NCBI RefSeq assembly: GCF_010093535.1 | Contig: NW_022985162.1 | Location: forward strand, 2,640,637-2,704,636 | Reading direction: 5' to 3' | From: Lindgomyces ingoldianus | Taxonomy: Eukaryota; Ascomycota; Dothideomycetes; Pleosporales; Lindgomycetaceae | Length of the DNA: 64,000 nt | In this document: in pieces, positions 10,460-22,800 of the stretch | Position numbering within the stretch: the first letter of the stretch is position 1 | Layout of the letters: each line of letters opens with the position of its first letter | Translations under genes and position numbers: made by a program | Notes under the pieces: generated by a model | Seen by the model: only the letters and a program-made list of their open reading frames with translations | Databases searched by the model: none | What the model was told of the DNA's origin: nothing

Positions 10460-13400
10460 ATGACCGACCCAGAAGAGCTCGACGAGGACCTCTTCGCCGA
10501 CCTGTAAGCCCGACGCGCGCAACACTCCAGAGCGACAGCTGGAAACCCTGTCAGCGTAACACTCTGCTAATCCCAAGCGTAGTTACGAGGGCGATGAGGC
10601 TCCCTCCAAACCTACCCAATCCGCACCTGTCGCAAAGTCAGAATTGCCTGAACCAGCAAAGGCCGCCGAGGAACCAGCGCCGAGCACTGCTTCTAACGGC
10701 GTGGGTGGTGGTGACAATAGTGCGATGAAGCAGGAGGCAGCTTCCGAGGGTGGCGATTACGATATGAACGGAGGCGGCTGGAATGCCAATGCCAGTCAGT
10801 CATATGATCATGCACCAGCCGATGATGATGACAACTATGGCCCGATCAACGTCAAAGAGGATGGGTGAGTGAAAAACTACTTGTGTTGCAATGCCATGAA
10901 TGTTCCCCCGCACCTTAATTGTAGTCACGATAGAGCAGCGCAGCAGGAGGCGAATGTGGCAGCTCTCTTTCGTTACATCCAATATTCGGATCCTCGCATT
11001 TCTCCCGGACAAGTTTGGCCTGGAACCTGAATCTTGTCGCTGTTTCACCGGCAATCAACGAGAATGAAGCCTCAGCCATAGTCACAAGTGCCGGAAGCTC
11101 GCGTGGTGGTGCGTCTTGTGCAGATAGCAGCCGGATCGGAAGGATCCTCGTATGCACCTGGTAGTGTGGAGGCTGATGTTAGAACGATCAAGATCACTAT
11201 GGTGCGAATGTTGACAGTGGCTGTCTTGGAAGTTGTTCAGAACTTGGGTCACTGTGAGAGGGACCACGTGCATCTACCAAGGTATGGGCAGGCATGAGCG
11301 AAGCATTCCAAGTACATAACAGCCAGCGGTGCGTTGACATGCTTGGATGGATCAGGAACTTGAGTAGCCGACAGCTCTACTATACTCATCGTCCAACATC
11401 ACGACAGACGCGCAAGGGATGTCGCAGCTTGCCGTCACTAGTGGCAGCGCTTCATGTCGATATATACCTAGGTACTTCATAGCGCGTACCATCACGCAAG
11501 CTGAGGATAGTCCACCGAGATAGCGGACGTCCTGACATTTCAGGCGTCCACTCTCAAATCCATAGCAAAACACAGACGCTTCAACCGAACCATACTGTGC
11601 CTTTCCCGAGGCTACTTGCTCTTCGAATGGTGGAAAGGACTTTGAGTTTTGGAATATCAACAACCGGTCTCGGACTTGTAACTCGCGACGCGAGTTCCAT
11701 GAAATGGAGGCGCATGCGCTTAGCCGCACGCTCTCATTCGCTTGCGGTTGCCTGTCACGGCCGGCAGCTGTCATTTTCAAGTCAACAACACGACAACTCC
11801 CGCATTGCGCCACGGAGTCCTCTTCTTTCTTCCTGACGCAACTGGGATTTTATTTCTTCGACAAAGCAATGATCGAGGATTCCCACAGGCCTTTTTCCCT
11901 TATCTGGAATTCGATAGACTGGATCTGGATGATTCGAAAGAGAGCCCGCAACAAGCTATAGCGGTCTCAAGATGCTAACCCTACTCATATACCCCCCTCG
12001 CATGCTTCCCTTGGTCTCTTTTTCAGGCTTGCATCTAGTTGTTCGTAGGTGCTTCATGTTACAGTTTGCTAACCCGACCTTGCGCAAAATACAGGAAGAT
12101 GTTCATTGGAGGTCTAAACTGGGAGACTACAGAACGTAAGTAGCTTTGAATGCACAAGCGATGCATATGCGCCCCCCTCTACTCCTTCCATTCTGTTCAC
12201 TCTTGCCTCGCATCGATATGCTGACCATTTGCATAGAATCTCTCAAAGACTATTTCTCGCAATTCGGCGAAGTTAGCGAGTGTACCGTCATGCGCGACAG
12301 CGCCACTGGCCGCTCTCGTGGCTTCGGTTTCCTCACATTCAAGGATCCTAAATGCGTCAACACTGTTATGGTCAAGGAGCACTATCTGGATGGAAAGATT
12401 GTGAGCATTCATAAATCCTTGACTTATGAGAAGATTACTAATACCCTCAAGATCGACCCCAAGCGAGCTATTCCACGAGAAGAGCAAGAGCGAACGAGCA
12501 AGATCTTCGTGGGTGGTGTAAGTCAGGAAGCAACTGAAGAAGACTTTAAGAACTTCTTCAAGCAATTTGGTCGTGTTGTAGATGCCACGCTCATGATGGA
12601 CAAAGATACTGGCCGACCCCGCGGATTTGGATTTGTAACTTTCGATGGCGATGCTGCTGTTGACGCTACCTTGCAGGGGCCTCTTCAAATTCTTGGCAAG
12701 CCCATCGAAGTCAAGCGTGCTCAACCGCGTGGAAACATGCGAGATGGCGAAGAGGAGAAGAAATTCGGTGGTCGGGGAGGTGGAAAGTTTGGTGGTCGAA
12801 ACGACAGCAGTGCTGGATTCGAAAACCAACAGAACCAGAACCAGAATCAGCAGGGTGGGGGCAACAACCAGATGACACCTGCTATGATGGCGCAGTATTG
12901 GCAGCGTATGCAACAGTACTTTCAGCAGATGCAACACCAAATTGTCGCTGCTCAGAGCCAAGGCATGCCGAATCCGATGGCCCAAATTGGAGGTCAAATG
13001 GGAGGTCAAATGAATCCTGCCATGATGCAGCAAATGATGGCAATGCAACAAGGTGGCATGAACCGGCCTCAAAGCGGAAGTCCCCATCCCCAGGCTCAGA
13101 TGGGTGGTCAGATGGGAGGGCAGATGAACCCGGCAATGATGCAGCAGATGCAGCAGATGCAGCAGATGCAGATGCAGCAACAACAGGCTGGAGCGGGGTT
13201 CGGAGGAAATCAGGCTATGGCGGCGGCAGCAAACCGACCTGCCTACACTGCGCAAGAGCAACTTGCATTTGAGCAGCAAAAGTACGAACAGCAACAAGCT
13301 CGCCGCATGCAGCAAGCCGCAGGCTATGGCGGGCAAGGCGGTCCCACAAGCTGGGAAGGCATGTATGATGACATCCCTCAGCCTGTCATGCCCCCTCAGG

Positions 13401-13639
13401 GACCTTCTGGCGGTCGCGTGCCCAACCAGAACTTTGGTCATGGACACGGACGCGGAGGCCAACACAATCGGGGTCGTCAAGGGTCTTCACAACCACCAAC
13501 GCAACCAAGCAATGCTCCTCCCAACGCACCGACTGGACCAAAGAATCCGAACAAGCCTGGTATCAACTATCGAGGTGGTGGTCGGAACTCCAACAACTAT
13601 CGTCACAACCCGTATGGACAACATGGACGTGGTGGTTAG
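10460..13639 (+). CDS. hrp1: Hrp1/Nab4-like hnRNP with two RRMs, 5 exons, one 1.23-kb intron
   Basis: Hrp1 is the CF IB subunit of yeast mRNA cleavage/polyadenylation; it binds UA-rich elements and shuttles between nucleus and cytoplasm. Exons 10460-10503, 10583-10864, 12095-12135, 12237-12400 and 12452-13639 join in phase to 572 residues. Order: acidic N-terminus with LDEDLFADLYEGDE, a disordered linker, RRM1 (KMFIGGLNWETTEQSLKDYF; RGFGFLTF), the linker DGKIIDPKRAIPREEQ, RRM2 (KIFVGGVSQEATEEDFKNFF; RGFGFVTF), then a Gln/Met/Gly/Asn-rich tail with MQQMQQ repeats (around 13138-13190) and RGG-like ends. The 12401-12451 intron is 51 nt, a multiple of three with no stop; it is called an intron because removing it restores the conserved GKIIDPKRAIPR linker. 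The 10865-12094 intron is unusually long for these fungi. Confidence 0.92.
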
Positions 13640-13876
13640 TATTTCAATCCTGGAGCGTGCTTTTCCTACCCATTTCCCTTTTCGGTGCGATTGTTTTGGC
13701 ATTCGGAATCGATACTTAATTCTGTCCTAGGTTCAAGTAGGTGGGATGCTGCGGCGGCTGCCGAACATGATGCATCCATCTCTCAGATGCTGTCTGACAG
13801 TTATTAAGAATTCGAAACCTTTCCAAGATGGTCGAAAACTGCTCTCTTAATTCGAGTGCGGCTTCTGTAGCAGATT
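13640..13876. other. hrp1 3' flank
   Basis: Short 3' region of hrp1. A weak alternative 3' intron (GT near 13636 to TAG before 13731) would change only the last residues, so the stop at 13639 was preferred. Confidence 0.35.
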
Positions 13877-14023
13877 TTAAAGGGCGGCTTCTTCACGGGC
13901 TTCGGCGTTCATGGCATCTGCCTCACGATAAGGAGAGAGCGTGAGGGCCATTTCATACCTTTCATGTACTCCCCCTTTGCACTCGATGTCCCACATATAG
14001 AGCTTTCTCGTCGCTTCGGTCAT
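13877..14023 (-). CDS. Possible 48-residue protein, unknown
   Basis: An ATG at 14023 opens a frame reading MTEATRKLYMWDIECKGGVH and ending in Ala/Glu-rich sequence at 13877. Its composition (aromatic, charged, no low complexity) looks more like protein than like a random frame, but it is short, I know no family, and it may be the last exon of a longer gene whose upstream exons I could not find. It is convergent with hrp1. Confidence 0.3.
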   Translation of the reverse strand: MTEATRKLYMWDIECKGGVHERYEMALTLSPYREADAMNAEAREEAAL

Positions 14024-14845
14024 GGAAACTCCTCTTCTGGGGTGGCGGTTACTTCTTTGGTGGGGACATATGGTACTTGCTGGCGGCTCCTCTAATGTAC
14101 AATAATGCAACACAATCATACTCTTCAGTCAGTGAAAGTTGATGAAAGTTCTCATGACGTAAATGTATCAATGATTGTACGGCTTGTTGTGTCTCGGAGC
14201 AGCAAATGCCAAGTGAACCTAGCCACCGTTTATGAGAATCTAGCGGAATTGAAGTCGCAAGTTATTGATGTTCTATGTGACAGAGATCTCTTTTAGAGAA
14301 TAACTCGGTTGTTTGTGCAGTGGTGCAGTTGAAGATGAGCGAGCCATCTGAATTGAGCGATGTGGTTGGCCCGCTTCACCGCATCACGCTTGCTTAGAAA
14401 TCTGCGGCCTGAGTCAGCCACGTCTCTTGGCGGTTCAACCAAAGCCGACTGACAAGCACCTCCTCCTTTCATCCACACCCTCTTTCACTACATCATCCCG
14501 CGACTCGTAGTCCGACTCGCCACCTTTATCTTTGTTCTCGACACCTCGAGTTGACTTTCCCACTTCACAACCAACTCCGTTCCCTCAGCTTCCGACGCGC
14601 AACACCCTTGCCACACGTGCGCATCGTGCCAGCTTTCTCTTTCTCTTTCCCCTGCAGCAACAGGACAGGTCGCCTTTGCATCTCTACATAGCAATAGAAC
14701 TGTTGCGCTTCACTCTCTTCATCACTCACGCCTTCGTCCTACCTTCTGCGCCTTTGCCTCACTGGTTTGTCGCTTTGAGTGTCTGCCTGAGTGAGAGAGC
14801 CGTTCAACTTCGCACTTGTCGGACCCGGGTGGTCGACTTGCAACT
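14024..14845. other. Upstream region of mpe1
   Basis: About 820 bp. The final 350 bp are pyrimidine-rich (repeated CTCTTTCTCTTTCCCC-like tracts around 14630-14660), typical of a fungal promoter/5' UTR. A frame runs through 14532-14936 out of phase with mpe1 and is not believed. Confidence 0.5.
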
Positions 14846-16801
14846 ATGGCGTCTTCCGTATTTTACAAGTTCAAGAACTCAAAGGAGCCCGAACGCATCG
14901 TGTTCGATGGCACTGGCATCTCGGTATTTGAGTTGAAGCGAGAAATCATCACGGCCTCTGGTCTCGGCGACGGCACTGACTTCGACCTCCACATTTATCC
15001 TGAGGACTCGCCCAAGGAAGAGTATGACGATGACACCACGATAATTTCGAGATCGAGCACTGTCATCGCAGTCCGTCGGCCGGCCGCTCGAGGCCATGGC
15101 CGAGCTGCCCGCTACGTCTCCGGTCGCGCCCCCGTCCGAGCTATCAAGAAAGCCGACACCACCAAACCCATCACAACAGCGACCGCTGGTATAGGACTGT
15201 CAGAGGCAGATGCAGAGGCTGCTTTCCTGGCAGAGTCGGCACAGGCTTGGGACCAGCAGAAAGAGGCTTTGTCACACGCAAAACCTGTATATCACAAGAA
15301 GAAGCCCGTGAATATCCCAACACATGATCCGCCGCCTGGATACATTTGCTATCGATGTCAGAAGAAGGGTCACTGGATCCAAGCTTGCCCCACTAACGAC
15401 GACCCGGATTTCAAACCTGTGCCTCGCGCCAAGCGCACTACCGGAATTCCTCGGTCGTTCCTGCAGACTATTGCTAAACCGACTGAGGACGAATTGGAGG
15501 ATAGTCGTGGGATTATGTTGAATTCGGAAGGAGAGTATGTGAAGGTACTGCAGGATGAGAGGACATGGAAGAAGTTTCAGGAGAAGGCCAACGCATCCAA
15601 GGCTCAGGCTGCGAACGTTGATGCCGTCAATAAGGAGATTCGGGAGCGCGGACTTGAGTGTTCTATCGACAAGCGCTTGTTCGTGGATCCGGTGCAGACC
15701 CCGTGTTGTAGCACGACATATTGCCATGACTGCATTGAGAATGCACTGGCAGATGGGGATTTGGTTTGTCCAAACTGTTCAACGGAGGGAGTTCTCATTG
15801 ATGATCTCACTGCTGATGAGGGCATGGTGGAGAAGATCAGGGCCTTTGAGGCCGAGAAGGCCAAGGAGAAGGTGGAGAAGGAACAGCAGGCAAAGGATGA
15901 TGCGAAAGCGGCTGCGAAACCCTCTTCTCCCTCTAACAATGAATCTGTTTCTGTGCCTCACTTTACTGATGAGACGGCAAAGGCTAGTGAGAGCAATCAA
16001 GCTGGTTCTAAGTCGCCGAAGCAAGCTTCAAGTAGCGTTCCAGTCTCTACCTCAGATGTCAAGTCCCCACTCACATTCGCAGCAGCAACCATGTCCACAG
16101 GCAAGGCTTCCGCGTCAGGTGCCGGTGGAAACAATTCGGATACTGACACCTCTTCGGTATCCAAGAAACGGAAGAGTCCTCCCAGCGAGATCAAGCCTCC
16201 AACAGCTCCTAAGGCCATGCGAGCACAGAAGGAGCAGGCTGCTAAAGCAGAACACGATCAAATGTCTGCCCTTGAGAAACAATTTTTCCAAAACATGGCC
16301 GAGCTAAAGGATATGCCAACATTGGTGCCTCCCGTCTCAATGGGCATGAGCATGGGGATGCCCATGAATCCGATGATGGGTATGACGGTGCCACCAAACA
16401 TGCAAGCTATGAATGCCATGAACGGCATGAACGGCTACAACATGAACAACTGGAATGGTTATCCCAATCAAGGCTATCAGAATATGTACGGTAACAATAT
16501 GGGCTACGGGAACATGAATGGTGGCTACAACAACAATAATATGGGTTACGGTGGCATGAACGGGAACATGGGAGGATACGGTGGTGGCTGGAATCAGAAT
16601 CAGAGTCAGAATCAATATGCTGGCAACATGGGCTACCAACAAAACATGCCCAACAATGCAGCCCCATTCCCGAATCAACAGCGAACCGTCTTCTCTGAAC
16701 AACCAAACGAGAAGGATGCGTATGAACGCAAGCCTCTCAACCCCCAGCGTAGCCAGAATCGGAATCGGAGGCAGCGTCCCACAGATTACCACTACGTCTG
16801 A
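14846..16801 (+). CDS. mpe1: Mpe1-like CPF subunit (DWNN, CCHC zinc knuckle, RING), single exon
   Basis: Mpe1 (RBBP6 in animals) is a subunit of the cleavage and polyadenylation factor and helps recognise the poly(A) signal and activate cleavage. The ATG at 14846 (MASSVFYKFKNSKEPERI) is used; the frame farther 5' opens only with TTG. 651 residues, no intron. Order: N-terminal ubiquitin-like DWNN domain (about 1-80, ending IISRSSTVIAVRRPA), a basic linker, a zinc knuckle CYRCQKKGHWIQACP (around residue 170), a RING-type domain (CSIDKRLFVDPVQTPCC, YCHDCIENAL, CPNC; about 270-320), a Lys/Glu coiled region, a Ser-rich linker, and a Met/Asn/Gly/Tyr-rich low-complexity tail from about residue 495. 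This is the full expected architecture. It sits 1.2 kb downstream of hrp1, another 3'-end processing factor, on the same strand. Confidence 0.95.
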   Translation: MASSVFYKFKNSKEPERIVFDGTGISVFELKREIITASGLGDGTDFDLHIYPEDSPKEEYDDDTTIISRSSTVIAVRRPAARGHGRAARYVSGRAPVRAIKKADTTKPITTATAGIGLSEADAEAAFLAESAQAWDQQKEALSHAKPVYHKKKPVNIPTHDPPPGYICYRCQKKGHWIQACPTNDDPDFKPVPRAKRTTGIPRSFLQTIAKPTEDELEDSRGIMLNSEGEYVKVLQDERTWKKFQEKANASKAQAANVDAVNKEIRERGLECSIDKRLFVDPVQTPCCSTTYCHDCIENALADGDLVCPNCSTEGVLIDDLTADEGMVEKIRAFEAEKAKEKVEKEQQAKDDAKAAAKPSSPSNNESVSVPHFTDETAKASESNQAGSKSPKQASSSVPVSTSDVKSPLTFAAATMSTGKASASGAGGNNSDTDTSSVSKKRKSPPSEIKPPTAPKAMRAQKEQAAKAEHDQMSALEKQFFQNMAELKDMPTLVPPVSMGMSMGMPMNPMMGMTVPPNMQAMNAMNGMNGYNMNNWNGYPNQGYQNMYGNNMGYGNMNGGYNNNNMGYGGMNGNMGGYGGGWNQNQSQNQYAGNMGYQQNMPNNAAPFPNQQRTVFSEQPNEKDAYERKPLNPQRSQNRNRRQRPTDYHYV

Positions 16802-16857
16802 GCGGCTTGCAGGAGAAACGGTACATGCACTATCTTATTAAGAAAATGCTTCACGGC

Positions 16858-16881
16858 TTACGGTTACGATTACGGTTACGG
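16858..16881. repeat. TTACGG short tandem repeat
   Basis: Four head-to-tail hexamers, TTACGG TTACGA TTACGG TTACGG, about 55 bp after the mpe1 stop, so probably in the 3' UTR. It resembles but is not the TTAGGG telomere repeat. Confidence 0.7.
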
Positions 16882-19800
16882 TTCTGGTGGTACTTTACTC
16901 TTTCTTCTCTTCGGAGTCTTTTTTGTTTTTCTGCGAATGGATACCGGTTTCGGCTAATAACATGGAAAACCCTTGCATGCATCGGGACACTGCATTGGAT
17001 CGACACACCCCACACACTTTCGCTTCGCCCCACTTCTCTATATGATATACAATCCAGCATTTACGCCTACATCTTCGACTACTCGATCCAAACCGGCGGC
17101 CTCTGTCTACAACCATTTGCGTACACACTGCACTCACTGCTCTTTGAGTGGAACTTTCTGGATTATGGCTGGTGGGTGGATGGGCAGCGATGGCGTTTGG
17201 CGTTTCTAAGGCCCCGGCAACGGATAAGAATAAATGAAAGAACAGACAGGACAATTGCTCTGGCCGGCTAGAGCTGGTGGGCTTATGGTTTTTAGGGGGG
17301 TTAATGGAAATTGTGGGTGGACGTGATCTTGCTTCGTAAGGCGGCGTCTTGTGTAGAACACAGCCTGTAGTCCAATACAAAACTTTCAATCACATAGGAG
17401 GTTTATGTGGACTCTCAGTGTGGTAGTGATGAATCGTTCCACCGATGCTGCTTTATGACCCACTCCATCTCATTCCCTAAATGTGCGTGGAACGAAGCAG
17501 AGGTAATTTGAAACAAAATATTTAACTCAATAACTTTCTCCCCCGGTTTTGGCATCAGCTTAAATAAATAAACTCTACTCCAGTTACGCTCCCTGTTCTG
17601 TATTAGCATGCTGTAATTGGTCTAGATCGAACATACAGAAGTTGCCAAAGATGGTTCTACGATGGCAATGATGATGACCATGAATACTTAGTAAGACTTC
17701 ATGTCTCTTTTTACAATCGCTCCTCCTCTTTCTTTCTACCAGACACGGTATGAAGTCTACTACCATCGTTTTAACGCAACAGGTTCTTTCCATTTGCTTG
17801 TCTTTGTGAGTGCAACGAAACCAATCACGGTCCTCATTCAGTACTGCATATCTCGATTTTCAACTTGGCTTAGGGGTAATCATGTTGATCTTACGATTGG
17901 GCCCTTTGCCCTGGATTGAGCTGGTATATTCGCTTTGAAGAGATGCAAGGTGTCCGCGTTCCTTGCCAGCACCAAGTATTCAAGTATCACGAGCTTGATG
18001 TACACCTCTTTTTTCAAGGCTAGAGTTCTCAAGTTCTCCAAGCCTCACCCAGGGTTTTTGTGCCAGATTGAGCCTCAATCCAAGTCCCAGTCATGGCCTT
18101 TTCCTTCAACTTTTCCGTGCTCTAATAGTGCTAGAAGTCCGCCGAATGCACTTGAGAGTATCCTCTGTTAATTTTGGGAGATTCAGTTGATCGACATTTA
18201 TAGGTGCTAATGTCGCTTATGAAGACCAACAGGCAGAGCCAGGAGATGCATGATAAACATCCTCCGATTTAAAGTTCGACTCAGACTCCAGACATCACAT
18301 CATTTGCCACTATTTCTCGACAGAAACCAGAGGGAAACATTTCCGCCCATATACAAACAGGTTATGGCTGGCCAATTTTAAAGCGCAAAGTCGTGCTACA
18401 TCAAACCTTCAGCCTATTTTTTTTTTTTTTTTTGAATATGTTGCGCTGGCGGAAGGAAAACAACATTACTCAGTTCTGTGAAATAGCAGGTTTTCAGGGT
18501 GCTATCACGTTCCATGTCAGATAGGTTACAGCGATGCAGAAAATGTAGGCGAGACCGTTCACCCCTACATTTATAGTTGATAGAGTTCTAATATACAAAA
18601 CAAAACAGGAAGCGACATATCTTTGCCGCCTTTCGTTTTCTCCCAAGTTTAAAGGATGAGAGAAAAGTGTATCCGGAGTCCTAGGAGGTCTGCCTTACGG
18701 ATATCTCAAGCGTGAGAATTGAGTAGGATTTAGATATTGAATCAGGCTCCTGGCACACTGGTCAGAATCCAAATGTTTATTGTTTAAATGAGAAGGAGTC
18801 GATCTGGGACTCATGCATTTGTTCACTTGCGGTTTGGAAACGGCCCGGAAAAGTCCATAGAAAGTTTCCTTGCACCATTTTGTTTGACGAACAGGATAAC
18901 CAATTGATTGCAATCACTTAGTTGTAGAGAAGCAGAGAGGTTGCTTCCATGTGCATAGCTTGTGAGATGACTTTGATCGATCCAAAAGCTAGTCATGGTA
19001 TGAGAGGCCCGGCATTTTCTAAATGACGTGCCGACAAGGGTCGATTCCAGACATGTTGTGGAGTCTTGAGCTTTTGAGAGATGTGGGACAATGCATAGTG
19101 CTTTCCTCTCTTTATTTAGAATCCACAAGAAGGATATGAAGGATTCTCTTAACTAGGTGCTAGGTGCTGTCCTGAGCAATTTGATGAATCAATTCCAGGG
19201 GTTGAGGTTGCTGAGGGAATAGTAAATGCTGTTAGAGCTGGCGTAAGTTGTATATGTAAGCTCCGAGGACCCATGGATAAGTATTTCTGAATGGTATTCA
19301 AAATCAGATATGCCTTTAGCTGCAGGGCTTTTTTTATTCATCTTGGGTAGCACATAGACGAAGTACCAGAGCCAATTAAACTTTGCAGCCCATGTCCCAG
19401 ATATGGAAAGTCGAATTCCATGTGAATTCCCTGAGATTTTTGAAGTCTCGAAAGCATAGACTCATTTTTAATTTTTTTTTGCAACTATTTTAGCGAGAAA
19501 CTCGAGGTTGGGACTTTCATCATTACTGAAGATATTTTTCTTTTTTTGGGACAGCTGAGCTGCCCCCCACATGTAAGAATCGGAAGTCCTTTTTGTAATC
19601 GATGACGAGCTCTGAGTTCGCTAAATCTCAGACCCTCTAAGGCTGAGAATGTCCCTGACTCGAGTCTCGATGGTGACAGAGGACCACTGCTCCATCTTTT
19701 CTAACATGGAGAATGACATGGAAATTTAGGGCAGGAATGTACTCTCCTCAGACCCCTCCTTACATGGAAAAAGGACTTTATACACAGAATCGACCCTGGT

Positions 19801-22800
19801 TATATTCCGTGTTGTGTGATATTATGCTGTGGAACACACTAGTGACATGGCTCTCTCGATGTAGTCTACAACACGCATAGGCGCCAGCAATAATCTCCAT
19901 ATATGATAGCCTCGAAAAGAGAAGCCAAAAGAACGCTATCTCCAACGTCATAATTCGTACTGGAACGTGGACTCCTGTGGTCGGGACGTCGATCGAACCT
20001 ATCTCGATTTCTGAAGACAGGTGCCGATGAAGTTTAAGGGTTACGCCCGCCTTTTCCATACAAAATCTACTACAAGTCTTTCTCTAGGAATAGCGTTCAC
20101 CGACTCCGCACACGTCCATAAATGCTCTGTACTCGTGTTTTGAAGAAGCCAAATGCAGCGCATATTCCGTTGCACAGCTCGCTTTGAAGTTGCAAGTTGG
20201 TGAGCGGCATGATCTACTTGATCAGGCAAATTGAAAGCTTCGAAGAGAGTACCATAATGATTGCGAGTAATTCTGACCTGTCCAGTCTCCCATAGGGATC
20301 TTCGTGGGTCCATTGATCTTAGCGAGATGACAGGTACTTATTTCTCAAAATGTATTCCGCTATATTGAATTTTTGACAAAGGCCAGAAGACATGAATCGT
20401 TCTTGAGGTAATTTTTAGAAGCTAGTGAGGGAATAAGGAATGAGTTTCCTCGAAATTGGACGCTTCGATGCCGACGGTAGATATGAGTGGTGGTATCTTG
20501 AATTTTAGATCCGACCCAGCCATTGGGGCGTACGGGAAACAATCTGTTTCCTCGTATGTCGAATTATAAATGAAGCCTCCTTGACGGATAATAGCGCTCA
20601 ATTCCTTTTTTTCGGCGTATGATCAATCCGGTACCATGCCATGAGGCATCGATGGGCTTGATTTGGTGGGCAGGAGTGGAAGGCGCATTCCCTTCGCATG
20701 ATGAGTGTATTTCTCTGTCCTTCATGAAAGAACTACGATGATATATCTAAAAGGAATGGTGGAGAAGATATGGAGTCGGGTTTCAAGATCGGGAGACGGC
20801 TTCTCTCACACACCAGACTCGTGGTGTACATATGGAGTTCCATGCCACCGTAGGCGCAACTTTCTCGTCAACTGACGCATGTGCATAGGAATAAACATAC
20901 GAGCGAGCATAAAAAGTAAGTTATGTTACTTTAAGGCCTTACCCGAACTTTGCCTTGTTGCACTCTATAGTTCAACCTGCAACGGTCTCTTTATCCACAG
21001 ACTCTAACCCCGCCACTAAAGTTGTAAGATAATCCCTCGAGATATCGAGCGCTCTATAATCAAAATACTGAATATTCCATGCTTTTCTTATCGACCTCGG
21101 ACACTCCACTAGACTTCTACATCCTGTTAACGTTCTTAGTAACCCTAGCTACAGACTTTGTAGATAGACCTTAATCTAATTATAACCCGTGTTAGGTAAT
21201 AAAATGCTATACATACTTGTTGCAGTCTACCTAGCATGGCGACCATTGTGCACATATTGACCCTGGGGAGACATGAGAAAGAGGACTTACATCTTACTTT
21301 TCCGCTCCTTGGCAACCATGGACGAGATCACTAGTTTGTCTCTCATTGGTATGTGGGTAAAGATCTAACGTTAATAATTTTGTTGAGCTAACTTCTCCAT
21401 AGGCCCTTCTAAAATCCACTAACTTGTTCTTTCCCGAATGATTTGTTTCCCAGCGCTGATTTCTACAGCTTAGAAACAGGGCTCTAGCTATAGGTTTCCA
21501 AGGACCACTCAGGGCCTGTTTCTCTAAGGCGTGGTTGCCAAATACACACGTTTGGCTCCCCATGATAGGGATCCCATAATGAGGCGGCTTCGGATCTACT
21601 TGCATAAGGTGGTAAGATTGACCAGCGGGAAGAAAGAGCGGTTGAGAAAGAGCGCACATTATCATGAAGAACTGTATATGGCTAATAAAGGACATGGCAG
21701 AACAGCCGCGAAAGAACCGACAAGACTTTACCGCAAGGTTGCCAAACCAAAGCCCACTGCATCATTCACTATACCATCCGCCCTTAAGTTCTGCGGGATT
21801 GCCGAACAGAGTTACACAGACCCGAACTGGAGGTAACTTCTTGAGTATGGAAATAGATTTCCTAATCATGTCCCTGAACACATATTCAGTTCTGGAATCG
21901 AAAAAATGCGCCCCGCTCACAGCAACGGAAAGGTGGCACTCCACTAGAATAAGGCGGAGTGAATTAGCGATATCATGCTGGTGTTTCTCCACTGTTCATT
22001 TGACAAACTAAAGCCCATGTAGGGTGCGTGGATCTTGATTCTCAAGCTGAACATTTGAGATTTGTCATATCGGGGTGCATCAAACAACTTAGTGCGAGAA
22101 GTGGAGGTTCATTCAACGTTCGCTACCAAGATATGAGTGAACAAGTGGGCTTATTCTTTTCCCTAACCTCATTTAAAAAGCGTGGCAGTGGTTGAGATTT
22201 GTACTGTAAGTGGTGCGTCAATTCAAGCATTGCCATTCTGATAGAATACTGCTCAAAGAGCGCAGAAGAAAGCATATAGTCATCCAATATTCCTTTGGAG
22301 TGAGCTTGGGAAAGTTTCAGGCAGTTATACATTTCCCTCAGGCTCTTCCACTTCTCCATTTTCACTATTACTTGGTAGGCATGAAATGTTTGGTGCACCG
22401 TTGTCCTCAGATTGCCAAAGTTCACTCACGTGCCGCCCGTTGACCTGCCCTTCGTCCAGCGGCGACTTCATTTCGTTGAACGTGTGGTAAAGTGAAGTAT
22501 ATGGACTTGCTACTAAGAATAGTCCAACAGCCACCCGATGTACCCCAGATCTTGGGAAGATGTTTATTTCCCTCACGTGATTCGGGGCCCCCGAAATTTA
22601 TTGGGCAGCGTCTCCATCCATGGATCATATGAACGGAAGCGAAATCCGATCTTCAAACGGTCAAAATGATCCGGGCGTTGTATCGATCCATATCCTGGAA
22701 CAAGGAGTAGAAGAGCGAGATGAAGAACACGACGGAAAAGAGGCTACATTCACGAACGATCACGCATTTAGAAGGACGGCGAGAAACCAGACCGGTCTTC

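Noticed and set aside
12197..13480. 427-residue minus-strand frame opposite hrp1
   Set aside because: Leu/His/Arg-rich shadow of the Gln/Gly-rich hrp1 coding strand.
15555..16307. 250-residue plus-strand frame inside mpe1
   Set aside because: Arg/Leu-rich out-of-frame shadow of mpe1; no motif.
16858..16881. TTACGG repeats as an internal telomere remnant
   Set aside because: The unit differs from TTAGGG at a fixed position and only four copies exist, in a gene 3' flank.
22123..22425. Minus-strand frame with protein-like composition
   Set aside because: No credible start, splice partner or family; adjacent frames are broken. Mentioned only as a possible relic.
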